A stretch of 64,000 nt of DNA from Lycorma delicatula (lineage: Eukaryota; Arthropoda; Insecta; Hemiptera; Fulgoridae). The notes beneath the pieces were generated by a model. It had not been told where the DNA came from. It saw only the letters and a program-made list of their open reading frames with translations, and ran no database searches. Shown here piece by piece: positions 19,880 to 33,348 of this stretch (positions are counted from its first letter, which is position 1; the number at the start of each line of letters is the position of its first letter). Both the position numbers and the translations under genes were made by a program. The DNA is taken from contig NC_134455.1 of assembly GCF_047948215.1 (NCBI RefSeq), forward strand, positions 320,408,147 through 320,472,146. The letters run 5' to 3'.

Positions 19880-22150
19880 CAGAACAGGTAAAAGTGAGAA
19901 AAAAACATTCCAGAATATAGGTATTGAAATTTTAAGTGTCTATAAAATAAACTGTTCAAGTTTTTCAAGATATCAATTAAAACTATGATTTATAATTTCC
20001 ATGCAGTTAACAAAGAAGTCATATATTTTTTATGGAAAAGGGTTCCTTTGAATTTTATGATTTGTTTTTCCTAATCAGTTTAGTAAATGTTTTCTTCCTT
20101 ATTATGCAGCTTACTCTGAAAATTTATTAGCAAATAAGACCACTCGAGGGTCAACTATGATTAATCTTGTGATTACCCTAGAACAACAGTTGTAGCAATC
20201 CTCCCGGTCAAAGCAATGTTTGTCAATAGAGTTCATGATCTGATAGTGGAATCAAATTTTTATTGTGTTGTAATATAAAGAAACAGATTGGTATTGGTCT
20301 ATTAGTTTTATGTTTGCTTCTAGTATGATAGCATGACCTCTTTTTGGGTATGAAAATCGCTGAAAAATTCATGCTATATATAAAGAAATGATAAAAGGTA
20401 AATTATTTGATATTTATATAAACTATTGTATTAATCAATTTTAACAAGAGTAATAAAAAAACCTAGTTTTTTCAAATGTATAATTTTTTTGTATTGTTTT
20501 AATAATATAAAAATAATAATTATTAAATGTTATATCATTAAAACAATTATTGTTTGTAATAATTATCTTTTGTAATATTTTAAACGTTAGTGGTATAATT
20601 ATTTATATTTACACTGTTAAAAATTAAGGTTTTTAATAATTGTGGATATTTTTCCTTTTAATTTTGCAGAGTATTATATGAATACGTTTATAAAAACATT
20701 TATTATTCGGGAAAAAATATTTGCAATTAATATTTATACAAATAAGCATGACAGAGAATCTCTGACTTCATGAAAATCATTTTATTTCTAACTAGTTAAA
20801 TATAAATATATATAGTATCCATGGAAATATATTTTTAATTTGTATTGTTTAACATTTTAAATGAATATTAGCAATTATCATTCTTTTAACATTTTATGAT
20901 ATCCACCGGGTTGGTCTAGTGGTACCCAAATTATCTGATTTGAAATTCAAGTGTTCCAGCATTCAAGCCGTACTCCTTCAATTAAAATACAAACTGAATA
21001 TTTCTGTTGGTTTTGTTTTGTTTTGTTAGGAGGACACACAGTTAGGATATCCTGTAGATATGATTAGATGAACATTATCCATCTACCATACAAATAACAT
21101 CACATGTTTTGGCCCATTTATAATTATTTATCTCTTTGTAGAATATCAAGGTTGTCGTTTAATATTAAAACACTTGAAAGTATGGTGACTGAAATTGTGT
21201 TATCGAACACTAGTAGTACAAACAGTTATCGAAAAAATTACAATGAAATTATAGACTGTAGTTTACGATTCTCATAAATGCATCATTACTTCGGCTCTAA
21301 AACAAAAGTTACTGTAATATAAATATAACTGTTTTCCAAAAAGAATTTGTTATATAAAAATTACGACACTAGATCAAAAACTCTTAATAATTTAGAATTT
21401 CCTTTAAAAAAAAAAATACTTGTTAAATATATTTGACAGAGAGTACACAATGTTTTAGGGTTCCATACAAGAAGCAAAAAATAAAAACATTACAAAAATC
21501 TTACCCGACTGATTTCATTAATAATATAATTAACATATGATTTTTTTTTAGATAATTTTAATGTAAAAATCAACTAATTTATGTAATAGTTATTTATTAT
21601 TTTTTAAATAAATTGTCAGTTCGGTTGTTAATATTTTTGTGTATTTCAAGAGATTTCAGAAACATCTAATCTGTCATCAAAGCATAGAGGATTTGACGTA
21701 AATAATTGAGTATAATAATTACTATTTTTATTGATTTAAAGATGTTTCAAAAATTATGTCTAAATTACCTGGGTTTTGGAAAGTGAATTAATATTTAATA
21801 AGATTAAATAATCTTATTAAATGATCTAATCTTATTACACATATTAAATGAAACTAAAGGGATATAAATATATAGTTTCCATAGAAATAAATCTTTTTTT
21901 CTAATATAAATTTGTATTGTTGTTTGTAATTTTAAATAAATTTGAACAATTATCATTTTTTAACATTCTAGAATATCCACCTGGTTGGTATAGTGGTTGA
22001 AAGTGTGTTTCCAAATCAGCTGATTTACAAGTCGACATTTACAGGGTTCATCCACTAATAAGAGGAGTTTTTAGGTTGGGATTCAATTAAGCACACTTAA
22101 TATCATCCTCTGTCATCGACATAAGCAATACTTCAATGGACTGCTGATGG
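19880..22150 (+). repeat. Unit 2, L class, 2271 bp, divergent
   Basis: L layout, but the palindrome is missing (the text reads ATTGTGTTATCGAACAC there) and the L-only segment has several deletions. First head at 21977. An early-stage unit with private changes. Confidence 0.85.
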
Positions 22151-23690
22151 CAGAACAGGTAAAAGTGAGAACAAACCATTCTAGAATATAGTTATTGAAA
22201 TTTTAATTGTCTATGAAGATATCAATTAAAACTATGATTCATAATTAACATGCAGTTAAAAAAGAATATATTTTTTATGTTAAAGTTTTCCTTTGAATTT
22301 TGTGATTTGTTTTTCCTTAAATGGTTTCTGCATTATTGTAGTAATCTGCTACTGCTGCTTTCTCTGAAAATACATACTGTAATTATTAGCAAATAAGACC
22401 ACTCGAGGGTTAACTATGATTAATCTTCTGATTACCCTAGAAGAACAGTTTTAGCAATCCTCCCGGTCAAAGCAATATTTGTCAATATAGTTCATGATCT
22501 GATCGTGGAATCAAATGTTTATTGTGTTGTTACCTCTTTTTGGGTATGAAAATCTCTGTAAAATTCATGTTATATATAAAGAAATGATAAAAGTTAAATT
22601 ATTTGATATTTATTTAAACTATTGTATTAATCAATTTTAACGAGAATAATAAAAAAAACCTAGTTTTTTCAAATGTATAATTTTTTTGTATTGTTTTAAT
22701 GATATAAAAATAATAATTATTAAATGTTATATCATTAAAACAATTATTGTTTGTAATAATTATCTTTTGTAATATTTTAAACATTAGTGGTATAATTATT
22801 TATATTTACACTCTTGAAAATTAAGGTTTTTAATAATTGTGGGTATTTTTTTTTTTAATTTTGCAGAGTATATGAATACGTTTATAAAAACATTTATTAT
22901 TCGGGAAAAAATATTTGCAATTAATATTTATACAAATAAGCATGACAGAGAATCTCATCTGACGTTATGAAAATCATTTTATTTGTAACTAGTTAAATAT
23001 AAATATATAGTATCCATGGAAATAAATTTTTAATTAGTATAGTATCCATGGATATAAATTATTAATTTGTATTGTTTAACATTTAAATAAATTTTAGCAA
23101 TCGTCATTCTTTTAAAGTAATATCCACCAGGTTGTTTTAGTGGTACCCAAATTCTCTGATTTTAAATTCAAGTGTTCCAGCATTCAAGCCGAGTACTCCT
23201 TCTATTAAAATACAAACTAAATATTTCTGTTGGTTTTGTTTTGTTTTGTTAGGATGACACACAGTTAGGATATCCTATAGATATGATTAGATGAACATTA
23301 TCCACTAACATACAAATAACATCACATGTTTTAGTGTTTTGGGCGATTTATAATTATTTATTTCTTTGTAGAATATCAAGGTTGTCGTTTAATATTAATA
23401 CACTTGAAAGTATGGTGACTGAAATTGCGTTCATTTTATATTTGTGAGCATGTGCGCACATGTGTTAAAAGTACCAACAGTTATTGAAAGATTACAATGA
23501 TATTATAAACTGTAGTGTACAATTCTCATAATTGTGTCATTACTTCGGCTCAAAAACACAAAAGGTACTGTAATAAAAATATAACTGTTTTTCAAAAATA
23601 AGAGAAGTTTTAAGGTTGGGTTTCAATTAAGTGCAGTTAATATCATCCTCTTTCATCGACATAAGCAATACTTCAATGGATTGCTGAAGG
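22151..23690 (+). repeat. Unit 3, S class, 1540 bp, transitional
   Basis: This is the left-most unit carrying the S deletion (junction near 23588/23589). It also lacks about 72 bp found in all others (join at about 22530, GTGTTGT to TACCTCTTTTTGGG). Divergent at its start, it becomes array-like in its last 600 bp. Confidence 0.85.
23449..23462. repeat. 14-bp palindrome CATGTGCGCACATG (exemplar)
   Basis: A perfect palindrome made of two E-box-like halves. Units carry either this form (GCGC centre) or a CATGTGCTTACATG form (GCTT centre), e.g. at about 37972 and 39588, giving a convenient family marker. Confidence 0.75.
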
Positions 23691-25300
23691 CAGAACAGGT
23701 AAAAGTGAGAAAAAAACATTCCAGAATATAGTTATTGAAATTTTAAGTGTCTATAAAATAAACTGTTCAAGTTTTTCAAGATATCAATTAACACTATGAT
23801 TTATAATTTCCATGCAGTTAATAAAGAATTCATATATTTTTTATGGAAAAGGGTTCCTTTGAATTTTATGATTTTTTTTCCTAATCAGTTTAGTAAATGG
23901 TTTCTGCCTTATTATGCAGCTTACTCTGAAAATGTATTAGCACATATGACCACTCGAGGGTCAACTATGATTAACCTTGTGATTACCCTAGAAGAACAGT
24001 TGTGGCAATCCTCCCGGTCAAAGCAATGTTTGTCAATAGAGTTCATGATCTGATAGTGGAATCAAATTTTTATTGTGTTGTAATATAAAGAAACAGATTG
24101 GTACTGGTCTATTAGTTTTATGTTTGCTTCTAGTATGATAGCATTACCTTTTTTTGGGTATGAAAATCGCTGTAAAATTCATGCTATATATAAAGAAATG
24201 ATAAAAGTTAAATTATTTGATATTTATTTAAACTATTGTATTAATCAATTTTAACAAGAGTAATAAAAAAACCTAGTTTTTTCAAATGTATAATTTTTTT
24301 GTATTGTTTTAATGATATAAAAATAATAATTATTAAATGTTATATCATTAAAACAATTATTGTTTGTAATAATTGTCTTTTGTAATATTTGAAACGTTAG
24401 TGGTATAATTATTTATATTTACACTTAAAAATTAAGGTTTTTAATAATTGTGGGTATTTTTCCTTTTAATTTTGCAGTGTTATATGAATACGTTTATAAA
24501 AACATTTATTATTCGGGAAAAAATATTTGCAATTAATATTTATACAAATAAGCATGACAGAGAATCTCATCTGACGTTATGAAAATCATTTTATTTAACT
24601 AGTTAAATATAAATATATAGTATCCATGGAAATAAATTTTAAATTAGTATAGTATCCATGGATATAAATTATTAATTTGTATTGTTTAACATTTAAATAA
24701 ATTTTAGCAATCATCATTCTTTTAAAGTAATATCCACCAGGTTGTTTTAGTGGTACCCAAATTCTCTGATTTTAAATTCAAGTGTTCCAACATTCAAGCC
24801 GAGTACTCCTTCTATTAAAATACAAACTAAATATTTCTGTTGGTTTTGTTTTGTTTTGTTAGGATGACATACAGTTAGGATATCCTATAGATATGATTAG
24901 ATGAACATTATCCACTAACATACAAATAACATCACATGTTTTAGTGTTTTGGGCGATTTATAATTATTTATTTCTTTGTAGAATATCAAGGTTGTCGTTT
25001 AATATTAATACACTTGAAAGTATGGTGACTGAAATTGCGTTCATTTTATATTTGTGAGCATGTGCGCACATGTGTTAAAAGTAGCAACAGTTATTGAAAG
25101 ATTACAATGATATTATAAACTGTAGTGTACAATTCTCATAATTGTGTCATTACTTTGGCTCAAAAACACAAAAGGTACTGTAATAAAAATATAACTGTTT
25201 TTCAAAAATAAGAGAAGTTTTAAGGTTGGGTTTCAATTAAGTGCAGTTAATATCATCCTCTTTCATCGACATAAGCAATACTTCAATGGATTGCTGAAGG
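23691..25300 (+). repeat. Unit 4, S class, 1610 bp
   Basis: First unit of the first 6,435-bp block. Private marks ATTAACCTTGTG (23970) and CCAACATTC (24788) recur in unit 8. Confidence 0.9.
24304..24356. repeat. Unit foldback (exemplar), 16-bp perfect arms
   Basis: TTGTTTTAATGATATA, a 21-base loop containing AATAATAATTATT, then TATATCATTAAAACAA. The same structure is found once in every unit from 22.7 kb to 62.8 kb. Units 1 and 2 have one arm mismatch. An extruding cruciform or RNA hairpin is possible but not shown. Confidence 0.85.
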
Positions 25301-26913
25301 CAGAACAGGTAAAAGTGAGAAAAAAACATTCCAGAATATAGTTATTGAAATTTTAAGTGTCTATAAAATAAACTGTTCAAGTTTTTCAAGATATCAATTA
25401 AAACTATGATTTATATTTTCCATGCAGTTAATAAAGAATTCATATATTTTTTATGGAAAAGGGTTCCTTTGAATTTTATGATTTGTTTTTCCTAATCAGT
25501 TTAGTAAATGGTTTCTGCCTTATTATGCAGCTTACTCTGAAAATGTATTAGCACATAAGACCACTCGAGGGTCAACTTTGATTAATCTTGTGATTACCCT
25601 AGAAGAACAGTTGTGGCAATCCTCCCGGTCAAAGCAATGTTTGTCAATAGAGTTCATGATCTGATAGTGGAATCAAATTTTTATTGTGTTGTAATATAAA
25701 GAAACAGATTGGTACTGGTCTATTAGTTTTATGTTTGCTTCTAGTATGATAGTATTACCTTTTTTTGGGTATGAAAATCGCTGTAAAATTCATGCTATAT
25801 ATAAAGAAATGATAAAAGTTAAATTATTTGATATTTATTTAAACTATTGTATTAATCAATTTTAACGAGAATAATAAAAAAAACCTAGTTTTTTCAAATG
25901 TATAATTTTTTTGTATTGTTTTAATGATATAAAAATAATAATTATTAAATGTTATATCATTAAAACAATTATTGTTTGTAATAATTATCTTTTGTAATAT
26001 TTTAAACGTTAGTGGTATAATTATTTATATTTACACTCTTGAAAATTAAGGTTTTTAATAATTGTGGGTATTTTTTTTTTTAATTTTGCAGAGTATATGA
26101 ATACGTTTATAAAAACATTTATTATTCGGGAAAAAATATTTGCAATTAATATTTATACAAATAAGCATGACAGAGAATCTCATCTGTCGTTATGAAAATC
26201 ATTTTATTTAACTAGTTAAATATAAATATATAGTATCCATGGAAATAAATTTTAAATTAGTATAGTATCCATGTATATAAATTATTAATTTGTATTGTTT
26301 AACATTTAAATAAATTTTAGCAATCATCATTCTTTTAAAGTAATATCCACCAGGTTGTTTTAGTGGTACCCAAATTCTCTGATTTTAAATTCAAGTGTTC
26401 CAGCATTTAAGCCGAGTACTCCTTCTATTAAAATACAAACTAAATATTTCTGTTGGTTTTGTTTTGTTTTGTTAGGATGACACACAGTTAGGATATCCTA
26501 TAGATATGATTAGATGAACATTATCCACTAACATACAAATAACATCACATGTTTTAGTGTTTTGGGCGATTTATAATTATTTATTTCTTTGTAGAATATC
26601 AAGGTTGTCGTTTAATATAATTACACTTGAAAGTATGGTGACTGAAATTGCGTTCATTTTATATTTGTGAGCATGTGCGCACATGTGTTAAAAGTAGCAA
26701 CAGTTATTGAAAGATTACAATGATATTATAAACTGTAGTGTACAATTCTCATAATTGTGTCATTACTTCGGCTCAAAAACACAAAAGGTACTGTAATAAA
26801 AATATAACTGTTTTTCAAAAATAAGAGAAGTTTTAAGGTTGGGTTTCAATTAAGTGCAGTTAATATCATCCTCTTTCATCGACATAAGCAATACTTCAAT
26901 AGATTGCTGAAAA
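25301..26913 (+). repeat. Unit 5, S class, 1613 bp
   Basis: Second unit of block one. Private marks AACTTTGATTAATC, GATAGTATTACC and CATCTGTCGTT recur in unit 9. Confidence 0.9.
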
Positions 26914-28513
26914 CAGAACAGGTAAAAGTGAGAAAAAAACATTCCAGAATATAGTTATTGAAATTTTAAGTGTCTATAAAATAAACTGTTCAAGTTTTTC
27001 AAGATATCAATTAAAACTATGATTTATAATTTCCATGCAGTTAATATATTTTTTATGGAAAAGGGTTCCTTTGAATTTTATGATTTGTTTTTCCTAATCA
27101 GTTTAGTAAATGGTTTCTTCCTTATTATGCAGCTTACTCTGAAAATTTATTAGCAAATAAGACCACTCGAGGGTCAACTATGATTAATCTTGTGATTACC
27201 CTAGAACAACAGTTGTAGCAATCCTCCCGGTCAAAGCAATGTTTGTCAATAGAGTTCATGATCTGATAGTGGAATCAAATTTTTATTGTGTTGTAATATA
27301 AAGAAACAGATTGGTACTGGTCTATTAGTTTTATGTTTGCTTCTAGTATGATAGCATTACCTTTTTTTGGGTATGAAAATCGCTGTAAAATTCATGCTAT
27401 ATATAAAGAAATGATAAAAGTTAAATTATTTGATATTTATTTAAACTATTGTATTAATCAATTTTAACAAGAGTAATAAAAAAACCTAGTTTTTTCAAAT
27501 GTATAATTTTTTTGTATTGTTTTAATGATATAAAAATAATAATTATTAAATGTTATATCATTAAAACAATTATTGTTTGTAATAATTGTCTTTTGTAATA
27601 TTTTAAACGTTAGTGGTATAATTATTTATATTTACACTTAAAAATTAAGGTTTTTAATAATTGTGGGTATTTTTCATTTTAATTTTGCAGTGTTATATGA
27701 ATACGTTTATAAAAACATTTATTATTCGGGAAAAAATATTTGCAATTAATATTTATACAAATAAGCATGACAGAGAATCTCATCTGACGTTATGAAAATC
27801 ATTTTATTTAACTAGTTAAATATAAATATATAGTATCCATGGAAATAAATTTTAAATTAGTATAGTATCCATGGATATAAATTATTAATTTGTATTGTTT
27901 AACATTTAAATAAATTTTAGCAATCATCATTCTTTTAAAGTAATATCCACCAGGTTGTTTTAGTGGTACCCAAATTCTCTGATTTTAAATTCAAGTGTTC
28001 CAGCATTCAAGCCGAGTACTCCTTCTATTAAAATACAAACTAAATATTTCTGTTGGTTTTGTTTTGTTTTGTTAGGATGACACACAGTTAGGATATCCTA
28101 TAGATATGATTAGATGAACATTATCCACTAACATACAAATAACATCACATGTTTTAGTGTTTTGGGCGATTTATAATTATTTATTTCTTTGTAGAATATC
28201 AAGGTTGTCGTTTAATATTAATACACTTGAAAGTATGGTGACTGAAATTGCGTTCATTTTATATTTGTGAGCATGTGCGCACATGTGTTAAAAGTAGCAA
28301 CAGTTATTGAAAGATTACAATGATATTATAAACTGTAGTGTACAATTCTCATAATTGTGTCATTACTTCGGCTCAAAAACACAAAAGGTACTGTAATAAA
28401 AATATAACTGTTTTTCAAAAATAAGAGAAGTTTTAAGGTTGGGTTTCAATTAAGCGCAGTTAATATCATCCTCTTTCATCGACATAAGCAATACTTCAAT
28501 AGATTGCTGAAAA
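26914..28513 (+). repeat. Unit 6, S class, 1600 bp
   Basis: Third unit of block one. A 13-bp gap (CAGTTAATATATTT without AAAGAATTC) recurs in unit 10. Confidence 0.9.
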
Positions 28514-30125
28514 CAGAACAGGTAAAAGTGAGAAAAAAACATTCCAGAATATAGTTATTGACATTTTAAGTGTCTATAAAATAAACTGTTCAAGATTTTC
28601 AAGATATCAATTAACACTATAATTTATAATTTCCATGCAGTTAATAAAGAATTCATATATTTTTTATGGAAAAGGGTTCCTTTGAATTTTATGATTTTTT
28701 TTCCTAATCAGTTTAGTAAATGGTTTCTGCCTTATTATGCAGCTTACTCTGAAAATGTATTAGCACATATGACCACTCGAGGGTCAACTATGATTAATCT
28801 TGTGATTACCCTAGAAGAACAGTTGTGGCAATCCTCCCGGTCAAAGCAATGTTTGTCAATAGAGTTCATGATCTGATAGTGGAATCAAATTTTTATTGTG
28901 TTGTAATATAAAGAAACAGATTGGTACTGGTCTATTAGTTTTATGTTTGCTTCTAGTATGATAGCATTACCTTTTTTTGGGTATGAAAATCGCTGTAAAA
29001 TTCATGCTATATATAAAGAAATGATAAAAGTTAAATTATTTGATATTTATTTAAACTATTGTATTAATCAATTTTAACAAGAGTAATAAAAAAACCTAGT
29101 TTTTTCAAATGTATAATTTTTTTGTATTGTTTTAATGATATAAAAATAATAATTATTAAATGTTATATCATTAAAACAATTATTGTTTGTAATAATTGTC
29201 TTTTGTAATATTTGAAACGTTAGTGGTATAATTATTTATATTTACACTTAAAAATTAAGGTTTTTAATAATTGTGGGTATTTTTCCTTTTAATTTTGCAG
29301 TGTTATATGAATACGTTTATAAAAACATTTATTATTCGGGAAAAAATATTTGCAATTAATATTTATACAAATAAGCATGACAGAGAATCTCATCTGACGT
29401 TATGATAATCATTTTATTTGTAACTAGTTAAATATAAATATATAGTATCCATGGAAATAAATTTTAAATTAGTATAGTATCCATGGATATAAATTATTAA
29501 TTTGTATTGTTTAACATTTAAATAAATTTTAGCAATCATCATTCTTTTAAAGTAATATCCACCAGGTTGTTTTAGTGGTACCCAAATTCTCTGATTTTAA
29601 ATTCAAGTGTTCCAGCATTCAAGCCGAGTACTCCTTCTATTAAAATACAAACTAAATATTTCTGTTGGTTTTGTTTTGTTTTGTTAGGATGACACACAGT
29701 TAGGATATCCTATAGATATGATTAGATGAACATTATCCACTAACATACAAATAACATCACATGTTTTAGTGTTTTGGGCGATTTATAATTATTTATTTCT
29801 TTGTAGAATATCAAGGTTGTCGTTTAATATTAATACACTTGAAAGTATGGTGACTGAAATTGCGTTCATTTTATATTTGTGAGCATGTGCGCACATGTGT
29901 TAAAAGTACCAACAGTTATTGAAAGATTACAATGATATTATAAACTGTAGTGTACAATTCTCATAATTGTGTCATTACTTCGGCTCAAAAACACAAAAGG
30001 TACTGTAATAAAAATATAACTGTTTTTCAAAAATAAGAGAAGTTTTAAGGTTGGGTTTCAATTAAGTGCAGTTAATATCATCCTCTTTCATCGACATAAG
30101 CAATACTTCAATGGATTGCTGAAGG
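28514..30125 (+). repeat. Unit 7, S class, 1612 bp
   Basis: Fourth unit of block one. Private marks TTATTGACATTTTAAG, ACTATAATTT and GACGTTATGATAATC recur in unit 11. Confidence 0.9.
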
Positions 30126-31735
30126 CAGAACAGGTAAAAGTGAGAAAAAAACATTCCAGAATATAGTTATTGAAATTTTAAGTGTCTATAAAATAAACTG
30201 TTCAAGTTTTTCAAGATATCAATTAACACTATGATTTATAATTTCCATGCAGTTAATAAAGAATTCATATATTTTTTATGGAAAAGGGTTCCTTTGAATT
30301 TTATGATTTTTTTTCCTAATCAGTTTAGTAAATGGTTTCTGCCTTATTATGCAGCTTACTCTGAAAATGTATTAGCACATATGACCACTCGAGGGTCAAC
30401 TATGATTAACCTTGTGATTACCCTAGAAGAACAGTTGTGGCAATCCTCCCGGTCAAAGCAATGTTTGTCAATAGAGTTCATGATCTGATAGTGGAATCAA
30501 ATTTTTATTGTGTTGTAATATAAAGAAACAGATTGGTACTGGTCTATTAGTTTTATGTTTGCTTCTAGTATGATAGCATTACCTTTTTTTGGGTATGAAA
30601 ATCGCTGTAAAATTCATGCTATATATAAAGAAATGATAAAAGTTAAATTATTTGATATTTATTTAAACTATTGTATTAATCAATTTTAACAAGAGTAATA
30701 AAAAAACCTAGTTTTTTCAAATGTATAATTTTTTTGTATTGTTTTAATGATATAAAAATAATAATTATTAAATGTTATATCATTAAAACAATTATTGTTT
30801 GTAATAATTGTCTTTTGTAATATTTGAAACGTTAGTGGTATAATTATTTATATTTACACTTAAAAATTAAGGTTTTTAATAATTGTGGGTATTTTTCCTT
30901 TTAATTTTGCAGTGTTATATGAATACGTTTATAAAAACATTTATTATTCGGGAAAAAATATTTGCAATTAATATTTATACAAATAAGCATGACAGAGAAT
31001 CTCATCTGACGTTATGAAAATCATTTTATTTAACTAGTTAAATATAAATATATAGTATCCATGGAAATAAATTTTAAATTAGTATAGTATCCATGGATAT
31101 AAATTATTAATTTGTATTGTTTAACATTTAAATAAATTTTAGCAATCATCATTCTTTTAAAGTAATATCCACCAGGTTGTTTTAGTGGTACCCAAATTCT
31201 CTGATTTTAAATTCAAGTGTTCCAACATTCAAGCCGAGTACTCCTTCTATTAAAATACAAACTAAATATTTCTGTTGGTTTTGTTTTGTTTTGTTAGGAT
31301 GACACACAGTTAGGATATCCTATAGATATGATTAGATGAACATTATCCACTAACATACAAATAACATCACATGTTTTAGTGTTTTGGGCGATTTATAATT
31401 ATTTATTTCTTTGTAGAATATCAAGGTTGTCGTTTAATATTAATACACTTGAAAGTATGGTGACTGAAATTGCGTTCATTTTATATTTGTGAGCATGTGC
31501 GCACATGTGTTAAAAGTAGCAACAGTTATTGAAAGATTACAATGATATTATAAACTGTAGTGTACAATTCTCATAATTGTGTCATTACTTTGGCTCAAAA
31601 ACACAAAAGGTACTGTAATAAAAATATAACTGTTTTTCAAAAATAAGAGAAGTTTTAAGGTTGGGTTTCAATTAAGTGCAGTTAATATCATCCTCTTTCA
31701 TCGACATAAGCAATACTTCAATGGATTGCTGAAGG
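30126..31735 (+). repeat. Unit 8, S class, 1610 bp
   Basis: First unit of block two, equivalent to unit 4 at +6435. One difference was noted: ACACAC at 31302 against ACATAC at 24867. Confidence 0.9.
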
Positions 31736-33348
31736 CAGAACAGGTAAAAGTGAGAAAAAAACATTCCAGAATATAGTTATTGAAATTTTAAGTGTCTATA
31801 AAATAAACTGTTCAAGTTTTTCAAGATATCAATTAAAACTATGATTTATATTTTCCATGCAGTTAATAAAGAATTCATATATTTTTTATGGAAAAGGGTT
31901 CCTTTGAATTTTATGATTTGTTTTTCCTAATCAGTTTAGTAAATGGTTTCTGCCTTATTATGCAGCTTACTCTGAAAATGTATTAGCACATAAGACCACT
32001 CGAGGGTCAACTTTGATTAATCTTGTGATTACCCTAGAAGAACAGTTGTGGCAATCCTCCCGGTCAAAGCAATGTTTGTCAATAGAGTTCATGATCTGAT
32101 AGTGGAATCAAATTTTTATTGTGTTGTAATATAAAGAAACAGATTGGTACTGGTCTATTAGTTTTATGTTTGCTTCTAGTATGATAGTATTACCTTTTTT
32201 TGGGTATGAAAATCGCTGTAAAATTCATGCTATATATAAAGAAATGATAAAAGTTAAATTATTTGATATTTATTTAAACTATTGTATTAATCAATTTTAA
32301 CGAGAATAATAAAAAAAACCTAGTTTTTTCAAATGTATAATTTTTTTGTATTGTTTTAATGATATAAAAATAATAATTATTAAATGTTATATCATTAAAA
32401 CAATTATTGTTTGTAATAATTATCTTTTGTAATATTTTAAACGTTAGTGGTATAATTATTTATATTTACACTCTTGAAAATTAAGGTTTTTAATAATTGT
32501 GGGTATTTTTTTTTTTAATTTTGCAGAGTATATGAATACGTTTATAAAAACATTTATTATTCGGGAAAAAATATTTGCAATTAATATTTATACAAATAAG
32601 CATGACAGAGAATCTCATCTGTCGTTATGAAAATCATTTTATTTAACTAGTTAAATATAAATATATAGTATCCATGGAAATAAATTTTAAATTAGTATAG
32701 TATCCATGTATATAAATTATTAATTTGTATTGTTTAACATTTAAATAAATTTTAGCAATCATCATTCTTTTAAAGTAATATCCACCAGGTTGTTTTAGTG
32801 GTACCCAAATTCTCTGATTTTAAATTCAAGTGTTCCAGCATTTAAGCCGAGTACTCCTTCTATTAAAATACAAACTAAATATTTCTGTTGGTTTTGTTTT
32901 GTTTTGTTAGGATGACACACAGTTAGGATATCCTATAGATATGATTAGATGAACATTATCCACTAACATACAAATAACATCACATGTTTTAGTGTTTTGG
33001 GCGATTTATAATTATTTATTTCTTTGTAGAATATCAAGGTTGTCGTTTAATATAATTACACTTGAAAGTATGGTGACTGAAATTGCGTTCATTTTATATT
33101 TGTGAGCATGTGCGCACATGTGTTAAAAGTAGCAACAGTTATTGAAAGATTACAATGATATTATAAACTGTAGTGTACAATTCTCATAATTGTGTCATTA
33201 CTTCGGCTCAAAAACACAAAAGGTACTGTAATAAAAATATAACTGTTTTTCAAAAATAAGAGAAGTTTTAAGGTTGGGTTTCAATTAAGTGCAGTTAATA
33301 TCATCCTCTTTCATCGACATAAGCAATACTTCAATAGATTGCTGAAAA
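31736..33348 (+). repeat. Unit 9, S class, 1613 bp
   Basis: Equivalent to unit 5 at +6435. All private marks of unit 5 are present. Confidence 0.9.

Noticed and set aside
23796..24053. An 85-codon reading frame that recurs with period of the satellite (also 28682, 30231, 35117, 40697, 47130).
   Set aside because: It is open only in some units. Others have TAG in place of the TGG codon, lose the ATG or carry small gaps, and the divergent edge units show no codon-wise conservation. It recurs because the DNA is repeated.
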